Shown: piece by piece, positions 48,891 to 61,643 of the stretch | How the letters are laid out: every line of letters begins with the position of its first letter | Numbering within the stretch: the stretch's first letter is position 1 | Assembly (NCBI RefSeq): GCF_020783655.1 | Contig: NZ_JAJGQH010000002.1 | Location: forward strand, 309,232-373,231 | Origin: Xanthomonas melonis | Lineage (GTDB): Bacteria > Pseudomonadota > Gammaproteobacteria > Xanthomonadales > Xanthomonadaceae | Direction of reading: 5' to 3' | DNA: 64,000 bases | Notes under the pieces: generated by a model | Databases searched by the model: none | Seen by the model: only the letters and a program-made list of their open reading frames with translations | What the model was told of the DNA's origin: nothing | Position numbers and translations under genes: made by a program

Positions 48891-48916
48891 AAACGCCGAC
48901 CCAAGGGTCGGCGTTT
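48891..48916. terminator. Terminator of the atp operon
   Basis: Perfect 12-bp inverted repeat AAACGCCGACCC/GGGTCGGCGTTT with a 2-base centre. On the minus strand it is followed by TCGTTTGG. It lies 50 bp past the atpC stop and may also act on the plus strand. Confidence 0.8.
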
Positions 48917-48965
48917 CGTGCTCGGTGCGCAGCTGCGCCGCCCGGTCGGAAGCGTGGGCAACCGC

Positions 48966-49388
48966 TCAGTGCTTGAGGTTACGGCGCAGACGCTCCAGCG
49001 CCTGCAGTTGCACCGTCGCCTCGGCCAGTTGACGCTGCGCCTGAGCCACGTCCACCGTGTCGCCACGGTTGGCCAGCAGGCGCTCGGCCTCTTCCTTGAC
49101 CTTGCGCACAGCGGCTTCGTCGATGTCCTGCGCGCGCACCGCTGTGTCGACCAGCACGGTCACCACCTGCGGCTGCACTTCCAGGATGCCGCCGGAGATG
49201 GCGAAGTCCAGCTGTTCGCCGTTGGCGGTGGTGACCACCACCTTGCCCGGCTTCAGGCGGGTGATCAGCGGTGCATGCTTGGGTGCGATGCCCAGCTCAC
49301 CCAATTCGCCGGTGGCCACGACCAGCGTCGCCTCACCGTGGAAGATTTCCTTCTCGGCGCTGACGATGTCGCAACGGATAGTGCTCAT
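48966..49388 (-). CDS. atpC: ATP synthase epsilon subunit
   Basis: Central-stalk subunit of F1, 140 residues. N-terminal beta-sandwich ([33 protein letters not shown]) and a C-terminal helical hairpin ([14 protein letters not shown]). It is the last gene of the operon. The short leader can fold CCTCAC-AAC-GTGAGG, hiding the GAGG ribosome-binding site just before the ATG. Confidence 0.96.
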   Translation of the reverse strand: MSTIRCDIVSAEKEIFHGEATLVVATGELGELGIAPKHAPLITRLKPGKVVVTTANGEQLDFAISGGILEVQPQVVTVLVDTAVRAQDIDEAAVRKVKEEAERLLANRGDTVDVAQAQRQLAEATVQLQALERLRRNLKH

Positions 49389-49407
49389 GGTGCCTCACGT
49401 TGTGAGG

Positions 49408-49521
49408 CGGGGATTGGGGATTGGGGATTGGGGATTGGTAACCGCGGCGTTCACCGTCGTTGCCATCCTCATCCACCGTGCCAATCACCGCCGTACCTAA
49501 TCCCGAATCCCGAATCCCGGC
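49408..49521 (-). repeat. Heptad-repeat element between atpD and atpC (GGGATTC type)
   Basis: After the atpD stop the minus strand reads GAGCCGGGATTCGGGATTC with a third heptad (49499-49520). A nearly complementary arm of four CCAATCC-type heptads lies at 49408-49438. The centre is about 60 bases. Confidence 0.75.
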
Positions 49522-49523
49522 TC

Positions 49524-51074
<1,551 letters not shown>

Positions 51075-51938
51075 TTACACAGCGGCTGCGCCGCTGACGA
51101 TTTCCGAGATTTCCTGGGTGATCGCCGCCTGACGCGCCTTGTTGTAGACCAATTGCAGCGTGCCGATCATCTTGCTGGCGTTGTCGCTGGCGGCCTTCAT
51201 CGCCACCATGCGCGCAGCATGTTCGGAGGCCACGTTTTCCAGCACAGCCTGATACACCAGCGACTCGATGTAGCGCGTCATCACGTGCTCCAGCACGGTC
51301 GCGGCATCGGGTTCGTACAGGTAGTCCCAGTCGTGGTGCGCCACCTTGTGCTCGGCGGCCGGCAGCGGCAGCAGCTGGTCGAAGCTGGCCTTCTGCGTCA
51401 TGGTGTTCACGAAGCGGTTGTAGACCAGATAGACGCGGTCCACCTTGCCTTCGATGTAGGCATCGATCATCACCTTGATCACACCGATCAGCTGCTCGAC
51501 CTGCGGGCTGTCGCCCAGGTGGGTCACGCTGCCGACCATGTTGACCTTGACGCGACGGAAGAAGGCCGACGCCTTCTGGCCGATGGTCACCACATCGATC
51601 TCGGCGCCCTTGTCCTGCCACGGGCGCACTTCGCCCAGCATCTTGCGGAACAGGTTGTTGTTCAGACCGCCGGCCAGGCCGCGGTCGGACGAGATCACGA
51701 TGTAACCGACCCGCTTGACCTGCTCGCGCTCGACCAGAAACGGATGCTGGAAATCGGTGCTGGCCTGCGCCAGATGGCCGATCACCTGCTTCATCGCCTG
51801 CGCATACGGACGCGAGGTCTTCATGCGGTCCTGCGCCTTGCGGATCTTGGAGGCCGAGACCATTTCGAGCGCGCGCGTCACCTTGCGGGTGTTCTGCACG
51901 CTCTTGATCTTGGTTTTGATTTCGCGTCCGCCTGCCAT
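51075..51938 (-). CDS. atpG: ATP synthase gamma subunit
   Basis: Rotor shaft of F1, 287 residues. N-terminal helix [18 protein letters not shown] with [14 protein letters not shown], internal [12 protein letters not shown], and the C-terminal helix [28 protein letters not shown] broken over the last 35 residues. ATG 51938. It is flanked by heptad elements on both sides. Confidence 0.97.
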   Translation of the reverse strand: MAGGREIKTKIKSVQNTRKVTRALEMVSASKIRKAQDRMKTSRPYAQAMKQVIGHLAQASTDFQHPFLVEREQVKRVGYIVISSDRGLAGGLNNNLFRKMLGEVRPWQDKGAEIDVVTIGQKASAFFRRVKVNMVGSVTHLGDSPQVEQLIGVIKVMIDAYIEGKVDRVYLVYNRFVNTMTQKASFDQLLPLPAAEHKVAHHDWDYLYEPDAATVLEHVMTRYIESLVYQAVLENVASEHAARMVAMKAASDNASKMIGTLQLVYNKARQAAITQEISEIVSGAAAV

Positions 51939-51947
51939 TTCTCTTCT

Positions 51948-52080
51948 CGGGACTCGGGACCCGGGACCCGGGACCCGGCAGGCCCCGCAATCACGCGTCG
52001 TTATTGTTTCCTGGTACCTGGGGCGGAGGACCGGGATCTCCGCTTGCGCGGGTCCCCGGTCCCGGGTCCCGGGTCCCGGC
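51948..52080 (-). repeat. Heptad-repeat element between atpA and atpG (GGGACCC type)
   Basis: After the atpA stop the minus strand reads GAGCCGGGACCCGGGACCC and further heptads (52049-52080). The complementary arm GGGTCCCGGGTCCCGAGTCC lies at 51952-51975. The centre is about 70 bases. Confidence 0.75.
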
Positions 52081-52082
52081 TC

Positions 52083-53630
52083 TTACCAGCTACCCGTGGT
52101 CTTGAACTCTTCGATGCCCTTCTTGAACGCGGCTTCGATGTCGTTGTCCCAACCGCCAGTGCTGTTGATCTTGGAAACCAGCTCGCCCTGGGTGTTGGCG
52201 AAGTGCGCGTGCAGGCCTTCCTCGAACGCCAGCAGCTTGTTGACCGGCACCTCGTCGAGGTAGCCCTCGTTGACGGCATAGATCGACAGCGCCTGGTTGG
52301 CGATGGACATCGGCGCGTACTGCTTCTGCTTCATCAGCTCGGTGACGCGCTGACCGCGCTCGAGCTGCTTGCGGGTGGCTTCGTCCAGGTCCGAGGCGAA
52401 CTGCGCGAACGCGGCCAGCTCACGGTACTGCGCCAGCGAGATACGGATGCCGCCGGACAGCTTCTTGATGATCTTGGTCTGGGCCGCACCACCGACGCGC
52501 GACACCGAGATACCGGCGTTGACGGCCGGACGGATACCGGCGTTGAACAGGTCCGTTTCCAGGAAGATCTGGCCGTCGGTGATCGAGATCACGTTGGTCG
52601 GCACGAATGCAGACACGTCGCCGGCCTGCGTCTCGATGATCGGCAGCGCGGTCAGCGAACCGGTCTTGCCGGTCACCGCGCCGTTGGTGAACTTCTCCAC
52701 GTACTCCTCGGACACGCGCGCGGCGCGCTCGAGCAGGCGCGAATGCAGATAGAACACGTCGCCCGGGTAGGCTTCGCGACCCGGCGGGCGCTTGAGCAGC
52801 AGCGAGATCTGGCGGTAGGCCACGGCCTGCTTGGACAGATCGTCGTACACGATCAGCGCGTCTTCGCCGCGATCCATGAAGTACTCGCCCATGGTGCAGC
52901 CGGCGTACGGGCTGATGTACTGCATCGCAGCCGATTCGGACGCGGTCGCCGCAACCACCACGGTGTGCGCCAGCGCGCCGTTCTCTTCCAGCTTGCGCAC
53001 GATGTTGGCGACGGTCGAGGCCTTCTGGCCGATCGCCACGTACACGCACTTGATGCCGGTGCCCTTCTGGTTGATCACCGCGTCGATCGCCAGCGCGGTC
53101 TTGCCGGTCTGACGGTCACCGATGACCAGCTCGCGCTGGCCGCGGCCGATCGGAATCATCGCATCGACCGACTTGTAGCCGGTCTGCACCGGCTGATCGA
53201 CCGACTTGCGCCAGATCACGCCGGGCGCAACGCGCTCCACCGGTGCGGTCTGGGTGGCGCCCAGCGGGCCCTTGCCGTCGATCGGCTCGCCCAGCGCGTT
53301 GACCACGCGGCCGAGCAGTTCCGGACCGACCGGCACTTCCAGGATACGGCCGGTGGTCTTGGCCACGTCGCCTTCGCGCAGGTTCTCGTAGTCGCCCAGC
53401 ACCACGGCGCCGACCGAATCGCGTTCCAGGTTCAGCGCCAGGGCGAAGGTGTTGTTCGGCAGTTCGATCATTTCGCCCTGCATCACGTCGGCCAGGCCGA
53501 AGATGCGCACGATGCCGTCGGACACACTGGTCACGGAGCCTTCGTTGCGCGACTCCGCGGACAGCTTGACCGTCTCGATGCGGGTCTTGATCAGGTCGCT
53601 GATTTCGGAGGGGTTGAGCGTGGTTGCCAT
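52083..53630 (-). CDS. atpA: ATP synthase alpha subunit
   Basis: Non-catalytic nucleotide-binding F1 subunit, 515 residues. P-loop GDRQTGKT, the arginine-finger region [11 protein letters not shown], and the N-terminal motif [15 protein letters not shown] for delta binding. ATG 53630. An 840-residue frame antisense to atpA and atpG is a codon-bias artefact. Confidence 0.98.
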   Translation of the reverse strand: MATTLNPSEISDLIKTRIETVKLSAESRNEGSVTSVSDGIVRIFGLADVMQGEMIELPNNTFALALNLERDSVGAVVLGDYENLREGDVAKTTGRILEVPVGPELLGRVVNALGEPIDGKGPLGATQTAPVERVAPGVIWRKSVDQPVQTGYKSVDAMIPIGRGQRELVIGDRQTGKTALAIDAVINQKGTGIKCVYVAIGQKASTVANIVRKLEENGALAHTVVVAATASESAAMQYISPYAGCTMGEYFMDRGEDALIVYDDLSKQAVAYRQISLLLKRPPGREAYPGDVFYLHSRLLERAARVSEEYVEKFTNGAVTGKTGSLTALPIIETQAGDVSAFVPTNVISITDGQIFLETDLFNAGIRPAVNAGISVSRVGGAAQTKIIKKLSGGIRISLAQYRELAAFAQFASDLDEATRKQLERGQRVTELMKQKQYAPMSIANQALSIYAVNEGYLDEVPVNKLLAFEEGLHAHFANTQGELVSKINSTGGWDNDIEAAFKKGIEEFKTTGSW

Positions 53631-53677
53631 CGTTCAGTCCTAGGTGCCGGCCGCGAGGGCCATGCGTTTATGTGAAT

Positions 53678-54205
53678 TCAGTGGGCGAGCGAGCTTTGCA
53701 GACGCGCAAGCTTGCCCTTCAGCGAGCCGTCGATGACCACCTCGCCGGTGTCGATCACCGCGCCGCCGATCAGCGACGCATCCACCGCGGTGGTGATATC
53801 CACTTCGCGGCCGAAGCGCTTCTTCAGCGCAACGGCGATCGTGTCCAGCTCCGACGGCGTCATCGCGGTAGCCGAGGTCACCGTCGCCTTGACGACGTGT
53901 TCGGCTTCGGCACGCAGCTGTTCGTACAGCCCGGCCACTTCCGGCAGCAGCGGCAGCCGCTGCGCATCGGCCAGCAGGCCGAGAAAGCGCAGATACTCTT
54001 CGCCGGCCTGCGACGGCGCCAGCAGCGTCACCGCCTGGTCCTGGCTCAGGGCCGGGTTGAGCAGCAGCGCAGCCACGCGCGGGTCGCCGGCCACCTGTGC
54101 CGAAAACGCCAGCGCATCGGACCAGGGCGCGAAATTGCCGCCCTCACGCGCGATCGCAAACGCGGCACGGCCGTAGGGACGGGCAAGTGTGAGGGCCTGA
54201 CTCAT
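53678..54205 (-). CDS. atpH: ATP synthase delta subunit
   Basis: Peripheral-stalk cap, 175 residues. N-terminal [13 protein letters not shown] and the C-terminal signature [25 protein letters not shown] split over the last 40 residues are typical of OSCP/delta. It starts 3 bases after the atpF stop. Confidence 0.96.
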   Translation of the reverse strand: MSQALTLARPYGRAAFAIAREGGNFAPWSDALAFSAQVAGDPRVAALLLNPALSQDQAVTLLAPSQAGEEYLRFLGLLADAQRLPLLPEVAGLYEQLRAEAEHVVKATVTSATAMTPSELDTIAVALKKRFGREVDITTAVDASLIGGAVIDTGEVVIDGSLKGKLARLQSSLAH

Positions 54206-54208
54206 CGA

Positions 54209-54679
54209 TCAAATCTCCGCCGCCAGCTCGTCGAGCAGCGCCTTGTGGGCGTTGGCGTCGATTTCGCGCTTGAGCAGCTTTTCGGCACCGCTGACCGCCA
54301 GTACCGAGACCTGCTTGCGCAGCTCTTCGCGGGCACGGGTGGCCGAGGCGTCGATCTCCGCCTGGGCCAGGTCCTTCTGACGGTTGGCTTCGGCAATCGC
54401 CTCCAGCTTGGCCGCTTCGATGATCTGGTTGGCGCGCGCGTGGGCCTGATCGATGATCTCGTTGGCCTTGGTGCGGGCGTCCTTGAGGGCTTCGTTGACC
54501 TTTTCCTGCGCCTGCGCCAGGTCCTTCTGGCTGCGATCGGCGGCAGCCAGACCTTCGGCGATCTTTTGCTGACGCTCTTCGATCGCCTGCAGCAGCGGCG
54601 GCCAGATCTTGGTCGCGACGATCCAGATCAGACCGGCGAAGGCCAGCGCCTGGGCAAAGATGGTAAGGGTGATATCCAT
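54209..54679 (-). CDS. atpF: ATP synthase b subunit
   Basis: Peripheral stalk of Fo, 156 residues. One N-terminal membrane helix ([23 protein letters not shown]) and then a long charged dimerisation helix. Normal length for bacterial b. Confidence 0.97.
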   Translation of the reverse strand: MDITLTIFAQALAFAGLIWIVATKIWPPLLQAIEERQQKIAEGLAAADRSQKDLAQAQEKVNEALKDARTKANEIIDQAHARANQIIEAAKLEAIAEANRQKDLAQAEIDASATRAREELRKQVSVLAVSGAEKLLKREIDANAHKALLDELAAEI

Positions 54680-54793
54680 GGGTCGCTCAATCGCTGTTTA
54701 GGGGTGAAAGCGCCGCCGCACGGGCGACGCTTTCCGACCTTCATCCGCAGATGCAACCGCGCTCGGCTGCATCCACATCCCGCTACCGCTGGA

Positions 54794-55970
<1,177 letters not shown>

Positions 55971-55995
55971 GTGTACGTAGCCTTTTTAGTTCGGA

Positions 55996-56361
55996 TCAAC
56001 GCCTGGCCAGAGCCAGAACCTGAAAAATCAGCCCGATGGCGATACCTGCCAGCAGGGCCAGAGGAGGCAGCCGCCACAGGCCGAAGCCCAGCGCCAGCGC
56101 CACGAAAACCAACACCCACTTCAACACCATCGCCAGGATCAGCCGGACCATGGCAGTCCCGGCCGCCAGGACACCGCCCCCGAGCGCAGTACGTGCCGCG
56201 ACCCAACCGCCCAGCACCGTCGCAAACCCGGTCAACGCCACCCCGGCAGAGTAGCGGGGACCGACCAGCAGCAACCCCAGACTGGTTATAGCTACAGCTG
56301 CAAGCGGATATACCGCAGCGCGCAGCATCAACCGCCGACCCGCGTCAACGGAGTTCAGCAC
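55996..56361 (-). CDS. atpI: ATP synthase assembly protein I
   Basis: Small membrane protein, 121 residues, four hydrophobic helices, in the first position of the operon as usual for AtpI. The GTG at 56361 is preferred because AAGGT lies about 9 bases upstream; ATG 56328 is the other option. Sequence conservation in this family is weak, so the assignment rests on position, size and topology. Confidence 0.8.
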   Translation of the reverse strand: MLNSVDAGRRLMLRAAVYPLAAVAITSLGLLLVGPRYSAGVALTGFATVLGGWVAARTALGGGVLAAGTAMVRLILAMVLKWVLVFVALALGFGLWRLPPLALLAGIAIGLIFQVLALARR

Positions 56362-56995
56362 TACGGTTACCTTAGGTGTGAATGGGTGGGAAGCGCAGTT
56401 GCGCCTCGTCGAGCCGCGAGAGTATAGCAATGGGACAAATTGCGAGACAACCGGCGGAGGTCACGAGTTGCTGCGATGCACCAAGCAGCCGTCGCTGCAA
56501 CGGCCGGGAACTTTGCCACAAACCGGCGGTCGTAACCCACGAGGCCTGCACATCCTCGTCGAAAGGTGTCACCGCAGGCCGCGTCAAGGAGCCCTGGGAG
56601 ACCGGGGCTCCTGCTTTTGACGCCATGTCGCGCGCCGCGACCTTCCCACCGACGGGCCAATCCGCTGCAGTGCACGATCGTCTGCGCTGGGTGCCGGTGT
56701 CGAGCGTGGCGCGCGCATGCGCATCAAGCCCTCTCTCTCTTGCGCAATCGGCGACAGCAACCGTACTGATCGGTATGCGCCAACGCACAGTTTACGACGG
56801 CGGACATGGGCGACGAAAAAATGCCGTGCTGGTGCAAGGTCCCACGGCCATTGACGATGCGGACCGTCTTGTCCGATTGCTATGTTCGCCTTCACAGGTA
56901 TGCGACGAGGCTTTCACTTTTGGAAGACGCCGGCTTATCGATAGTGCGCGCCACTGGCTCAACGGCCTGACCATTCCAAGAATTCGGAGCTCCCC
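56362..56995. other. atp operon promoter region and gene-free stretch
   Basis: 634 bp between divergent atpI and the outer-membrane protein. It contains the atp promoter and a hairpin at 56583-56620, where CGTCAAGGAGCCC pairs with GGGCTCC and TTGACG around TGGGAGACCG. The hairpin is T-rich on its 3' side (TGCTTTTG). A small RNA ending there is possible, but I see no promoter for it. Confidence 0.4.
56421..56450 (-). promoter_or_regulatory. Sigma-70 promoter of the atp operon
   Basis: Minus strand TTGTCT (56450-56445), 18-bp spacer, TATACT (56426-56421). Transcription would start near 56414, about 50 bases before atpI. Confidence 0.6.
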
Positions 56996-57808
56996 ATGAA
57001 ACATCTCCTCGCACTGGCGATCCCGTGCGTCCTGGCCGTCGCCTATGTCGCGCCCGTACACGCCGAAGATACCGATGACCGCTTCCAGCTCCGCCTTGGC
57101 GCGATGAATGTCGACAACGACAACACCATCCGCGGCAACACGCTGCTGGCCGGCAACAACGTCTCGGTCAACGAGGACTTCAAGCTGGGCGGCAAGGAAT
57201 GGGAGCCGCGCGTGGACGGCGTGTTCCGCATCAGCACCCGCCAGCGCCTGATCTTCGACTACTTCAAGTACGACAAGGATCGCCGCGAGACGCTGACCCA
57301 GGATCTGAGCGCCGGTGGCGTCACCGTGCCGACCGGCAGCTTCATCAAGGGCGAGCTGAAGTACCAGGTCGCCACCCTGGTGTACGACTATTCGGTGATC
57401 GATTCCCCGGAATTCAGCCTTGGCCTGCAGATCGGTGCCGAGTACGCCAAGGTGGAGGCCAATGCCTATGCCGATCTGGGCAGCGTGTTCAGTGGCGACG
57501 TGGTGGACGAAAGCGAAGACGGCGCCGCGCCGGTGGTCGGCATCCGCTTCACCGCGCGTCCGAGCGAGAACTGGCTGTTCAACGTGCAGGGCCAGTACCT
57601 CAACACCAGCTGGGGCGACTTCGGCGATTACGACGGCGACCTGAGCCGCGCCAATGCGATCGCCGAGTACCGCTTTACCAAGAACTTCGGCATCTTCGCC
57701 GGCTACGACTGGTTCAAGCTCGATGTCGACCAGCGCGGCAGCGACGGCCTGATCGGCCTGAAGCAGGAGTTCAAGGGTCCGGTGGCAGGCGTGACCCTCG
57801 CGTTCTGA
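56996..57808 (+). CDS. Outer-membrane beta-barrel protein of unknown role
   Basis: A 270-residue protein with a signal peptide (HLLALAIPCVLAVAYVAPVHA). The mature part is made of alternating amphipathic strands (RFQLRLGAMNV, RLIFDYFKYD, FGIFAGYDWFKLDV) and ends GVTLAF, the terminal phenylalanine typical of barrels inserted by the BAM complex. About ten to twelve strands are expected. It resembles small porin-like or OmpW-like proteins only in general. GGAG precedes ATG 56996. A terminator follows. Confidence 0.75.
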   Translation: MKHLLALAIPCVLAVAYVAPVHAEDTDDRFQLRLGAMNVDNDNTIRGNTLLAGNNVSVNEDFKLGGKEWEPRVDGVFRISTRQRLIFDYFKYDKDRRETLTQDLSAGGVTVPTGSFIKGELKYQVATLVYDYSVIDSPEFSLGLQIGAEYAKVEANAYADLGSVFSGDVVDESEDGAAPVVGIRFTARPSENWLFNVQGQYLNTSWGDFGDYDGDLSRANAIAEYRFTKNFGIFAGYDWFKLDVDQRGSDGLIGLKQEFKGPVAGVTLAF

Positions 57809-58114
57809 TCCACGCATCGCTGCACGCGTACGACGCCCCGCCTCGCGCGGGGCGTTGTCGTTGTCGTCATGTGCACGCGATCGCCGTCCGGACCGGCAGG
57901 CGGCTGCCATGACCGCACCCTGCTGCTGCCGCTCGTGCGCCTGCGATACCGCGACACATGGCCGTCGCAGGCAGCGCACGCGCTGCCCGCTTTCCCCTGT
58001 GCGCGCATCCACGCCCATCGGGCGCCCTGGTCGCCCTCGTCGCCCTCGTCGCCCCGCATGCGCGCGACCGACCTTGACGCTGAGGCGGGCATCAACACCA
58101 CGGTGCAGGCCGGC
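57809..58114. other. Intergenic stretch without a supported gene
   Basis: 306 bp between converging genes. Besides the terminator at 57833-57860 it holds three direct copies of CGCCCTCGT-like sequence near 58022-58050. No gene is supported. Confidence 0.45.
57833..57860 (+). terminator. Terminator of the outer-membrane protein gene
   Basis: ACGCCCCG and CGGGGCGT pair around CCTCGCG (57833-57855), followed by TGTCGTTGTCG. Confidence 0.6.
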
Positions 58115-59392
58115 TCAATCGGCTACGCGTTCGCCCCCCTTGATCACGCTGTCCACGCGCATCAACACGCCGACATCCTGCAGCGGATCGCCCTCGACCG
58201 CGATCAGGTCGGCGTAGCGGCCTGGAACGATCGCACCGACGTCACCGGCACGTCCCAGCGCGTCAGCGGCCTCCACCGTCGCCGCGCGAATGGCCTCCAG
58301 TGGTGTCATGCCCCACTCCACCATCTTGGCGAACTGGCGCGCGTTGTCGCCATGCGGATAGACGCCTGCGTCGCTGCCGAATACCAGCCTGACGCCCGCG
58401 GCATGTGCGGCCCGGAAGGTCTCGCGCTGCTTGCGCCCGATCTGCCGTTCCTTCTCCAGCGATTCGGCGAACAAGCCGTTTCGTTCGCCCTCGGCCAGGA
58501 TGTAGTCGTCGTTGTAGATGTCCATCGAAAACCGCGTGCCATGTGCCTTGGCCAGCTTGAACGATTCGGCATCGGCCAGACTGGCGTGTTCGATGGTGTC
58601 GGCACCGGCACGGATCGCGTCGTTGATGCCGCCGGTACCATGCGCATGCACAGCCACCTTGAGCCCCAGCCGGTGCGCCTCATCCACCAGCGCGCGCATT
58701 TCCTCCAGGCTGTACTGCTGCGCACCCACGCTGTCGGTCTTGGACAGCACTCCGCCGGTGCCGCAGAACTTGATCACCTCCGCACCGTATTTGCGCAGCG
58801 TGCGTACCGCAGTCCGGATCGCATCCGGACCATCGGCGACGCCGGGGCCGGTGACCTTGACCGACGGCGGAAACTCGGTGGCATCGCAGTGCCCACCGGT
58901 GGCGCCGATGCCGTAGGTCGCCGGCACGATACGCGGGCCCGGCACGGTGCCGCGCTCGATCGCCTGCTTGAGCGCGACATCGTCGTAGTGAAGCGAGCCG
59001 ACATTGCGCACGGTGGTGAATCCCGCGCGCAGCGTCCTGGCCGCATTGGCCACGCCGACTACGGTCCAGAAATTATCGGTGAATTCCAGGCTCTTGTAGC
59101 CGCCCAGGGTGGGATCCACGGTGAGATGCACATGCATGTCGATCAGGCCGGGCAGCAGCGTGCGCCCGCCAAGATCGATGCGCTGCGCCTGTGCCGGCAC
59201 CGGATCGCCTTGCCGGCCGACGCGGGTGATGCGGCCGGCGACCACCTCGATCTGCGGCTGCTCCAGATAGCGGCCGGCCTGCACGTCGAGCAGGCGCGCA
59301 GCGGTGATGACGGTGGTCTGTGCATGCGCAGCCAATGACGCACACAGGCAGCCTGCAGCGGTGAGCAAGGCCGGCAAACGCATCTTCGACAT
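58115..59392 (-). CDS. Exported metal-dependent amidohydrolase (prolidase-like)
   Basis: A 425-residue amidohydrolase-superfamily enzyme with a signal peptide (LLTAAGCLCASLAAHAQ). Metal ligands are seen in order: HVH in IDMHVHL, the bridging lysine of VIKFCGTGG, the two histidines of VHAHG and EHAS, and the aspartate of FGSDAG. This pattern fits secreted Xaa-Pro dipeptidase/carboxypeptidase-like amidohydrolases or imidazolonepropionase relatives. The substrate is unknown, but a periplasmic peptide derivative is likely given export. Confidence 0.85.
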   Translation of the reverse strand: MSKMRLPALLTAAGCLCASLAAHAQTTVITAARLLDVQAGRYLEQPQIEVVAGRITRVGRQGDPVPAQAQRIDLGGRTLLPGLIDMHVHLTVDPTLGGYKSLEFTDNFWTVVGVANAARTLRAGFTTVRNVGSLHYDDVALKQAIERGTVPGPRIVPATYGIGATGGHCDATEFPPSVKVTGPGVADGPDAIRTAVRTLRKYGAEVIKFCGTGGVLSKTDSVGAQQYSLEEMRALVDEAHRLGLKVAVHAHGTGGINDAIRAGADTIEHASLADAESFKLAKAHGTRFSMDIYNDDYILAEGERNGLFAESLEKERQIGRKQRETFRAAHAAGVRLVFGSDAGVYPHGDNARQFAKMVEWGMTPLEAIRAATVEAADALGRAGDVGAIVPGRYADLIAVEGDPLQDVGVLMRVDSVIKGGERVAD

Positions 59393-59809
59393 ACGGGTCG
59401 TCCCTGAGCTGCGAACGGCGTGTCCGCGTACCGATGGTGCAAGCGTGCTGCAGGCTGTGCAAGCGCCTGATCATGGATATCGGACGACGCGACCGCCTTG
59501 CGCAGCAGAGGCCCTGTCGAGCACGATCGGTGCGATATCGCTATGCACCAGACCCGATGCCAGATCCTCTGCAGCATCCGCCTGCGTTGGTCAGCCGTGC
59601 CGACCGATACGATCGGAGCGCAGCCGCCAGGCCGCGTCGCCCATGCGATTGCCTACCGCGCCGGAACATTCGGGAGCCGCACGCGCGCATGCACCTGCGT
59701 GCCCGGGTGCACGGCATGGCAACGACCACAGCAGCAACACGCAGCCAAGCGCTCAACGCCGACGCCCCGCGCAAGGCGGAGCGTCGTGGAAGGACAAGCC
59801 TGTGAGCGC
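59393..59809. other. Intergenic stretch without a supported gene
   Basis: 417 bp between lpdA and the amidohydrolase gene. An imperfect inverted repeat at about 59759-59785 (CGACGCCCCGC / GCGGAGCGTCG) lies 25 bp past the lpdA stop and may help end transcription. Nothing else is recognised. Confidence 0.45.
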
Positions 59810-61627
59810 CTACTTCTTCTTCGGGATGTACAGGTCGGTGATGGTGCCGTCGTAGACCTCGGCGGCCATGCCGACCGACTCGCTCAGGGTCGGATGCGCG
59901 TGGATGGTGTGGCCGATGTCCTCTGCCTCGGCACCCATCTCGATGGCCAGGCCGATCTCGGCCAGCAGGTCACCCGCATGCACGCCGACGATGGCGCCGC
60001 CGATCACGCGATGCGTGTCTTCGTCGAAGATCAGCTTGGTGAAGCCCTCGGTACGGCCGATGCCGATGGCGCGGCCGCTGGCCGCCCACGGGAACTTGGC
60101 CACACCGACCTTCAGGCCCTTGGCCTTGGCCTCGGTCTCGGTGACGCCGACCCAGGCGATTTCCGGATTGGTGTACGCCACCGACGGGATCACCCGCGCC
60201 ACCCACTCCTTCTTTTCGCCGGCAGCCACTTCGGCGGCCAGCTTGCCTTCGTGGGTCGCCTTGTGTGCCAGCATCGGGTTACCGACGATGTCGCCGATGG
60301 CGAAGATGTGCGGCACGTTGGTGCGCATCTGCCGGTCCACCGGAATGAAACCGCGCTCGGTGATGGTCACGCCAGCCTTGTCGGCGCCGATCTTCTTGCC
60401 ATTGGGCGCGCGCCCCACTGCGACCAGCACACGGTCATACGTGGTGGCCTGCAGGCCGGGCTTGTCGCCTTCGGCCGCGGCTTCGAAGGACACGGTGATG
60501 CCCTTCTTGTCGGCCTTGACGTCGGTGGCCTTGGTCTTGAGATGGACGTCCACGCCCTGCTTCTTCAGACGATCGGCCAGCGGTTTGACCAAGTCCTTGT
60601 CGGCGCCCGGCATCAGTTGGTCCATGAACTCGACCACGGTGACCTTGCTGCCGAGCGCGCTGTACACCGTGGCCATTTCCAGGCCGATGATGCCGCCGCC
60701 GACCACCAGCAGGGTCTTGGGAATGTCGTGCAGTTCCAGCGCGTCGGTGGAGTCCATCACGCGCTTGTCGTCCCACGGGAAGTTGGGCAGCTTCACCGCC
60801 TGCGAACCGGCCGCGATGATGCAATGCTCGAAGCGCAACAGCTGGGTCTTGCCGTCGTCGCCGACGATCTCCAGTTCGTTGGGCGAAACGAAGCTGGCCA
60901 CGCCGGTGACGGTGCGCACCTTGCGCTGCTTGGCCATGCTGGCCAGGCCGCCGGTGAGCTTGCCGACCACTTTTTCCTTGTAATCGCGCAGCTTGTCCAG
61001 GGTGATCTTGGGCTGGCCGAAGTCCACGCCGAAGTCGCCGGCATGGGCCACTTCATCGATCACGGCGGCAGCGTGCAGCAAGGCCTTGGACGGGATGCAG
61101 CCGACATTGAGGCAGACTCCACCGAGGCTGGCGTAGCGCTCGATCAACACCGTGTCCAGGCCCAGGTCGGCCGCGCGGAACGCGGCGGTGTAGCCACCGG
61201 GGCCGGCGCCGAGCACCACCATCTTGCACTCGATATCGGCCGCCTTGCCGCTGGCCAGCGCCGGCTTGGGCGCGGCCGGTTCGGCCGGAGCGCGATGCGA
61301 CGGCGTCACCGGCGGCTTGCTGCCGGGCGCTGCAGCCGCTGGTGCCGTGGCCGGCTTGGTGTCGGCCTTGGCCGGCGCGGCGGCCTCGCCTTCGGTTTCC
61401 AGCAGCAGCACCACCGCCCCTTCGGACAGGCTGTCGCCGACCTTGACCTTGAGCTCCTTGACCACGCCGGCAGCCGAAGACGGCACCTCCAGCGTGGCCT
61501 TGTCCGACTCCAGCGTCACCAGGCCCTGGTCCTTGGCCACGCTATCGCCGACAGCGACCAGCACTTCGATGACGGGGACATCGCTGTAATCGCCGATGTC
61601 GGGAACCTTGATTTCAATGACCGCCAT
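59810..61627 (-). CDS. lpdA: Dihydrolipoamide dehydrogenase with N-terminal lipoyl domain
   Basis: E3 of the pyruvate dehydrogenase complex, 605 residues. Residues 1-80 are a lipoyl domain with K43 in ESDKATLEV. An Ala/Pro linker follows (81-127). Then comes the FAD/NAD oxidoreductase: VVLGAGPGGYTAA, redox disulfide C172-C177 in GGVCLNVGCIPSK, NAD motif VVGGGIIGLEMA and the dimer-interface HAHPTLSE. The added lipoyl domain is found in some Neisseria-, Ralstonia- and Xanthomonas-type E3s. ATG 61627 has AGGAGAAG upstream. It follows aceF and a small secreted protein. Confidence 0.96.
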   Translation of the reverse strand: MAVIEIKVPDIGDYSDVPVIEVLVAVGDSVAKDQGLVTLESDKATLEVPSSAAGVVKELKVKVGDSLSEGAVVLLLETEGEAAAPAKADTKPATAPAAAAPGSKPPVTPSHRAPAEPAAPKPALASGKAADIECKMVVLGAGPGGYTAAFRAADLGLDTVLIERYASLGGVCLNVGCIPSKALLHAAAVIDEVAHAGDFGVDFGQPKITLDKLRDYKEKVVGKLTGGLASMAKQRKVRTVTGVASFVSPNELEIVGDDGKTQLLRFEHCIIAAGSQAVKLPNFPWDDKRVMDSTDALELHDIPKTLLVVGGGIIGLEMATVYSALGSKVTVVEFMDQLMPGADKDLVKPLADRLKKQGVDVHLKTKATDVKADKKGITVSFEAAAEGDKPGLQATTYDRVLVAVGRAPNGKKIGADKAGVTITERGFIPVDRQMRTNVPHIFAIGDIVGNPMLAHKATHEGKLAAEVAAGEKKEWVARVIPSVAYTNPEIAWVGVTETEAKAKGLKVGVAKFPWAASGRAIGIGRTEGFTKLIFDEDTHRVIGGAIVGVHAGDLLAEIGLAIEMGAEAEDIGHTIHAHPTLSESVGMAAEVYDGTITDLYIPKKK

Positions 61628-61643
61628 TTGCTTCTCCTGTGGC

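Noticed and set aside
51153..53675. 840-residue plus-strand frame over atpG and atpA
   Set aside because: Exactly antisense to two certain genes, no family motifs, composition typical of reverse-frame translation.
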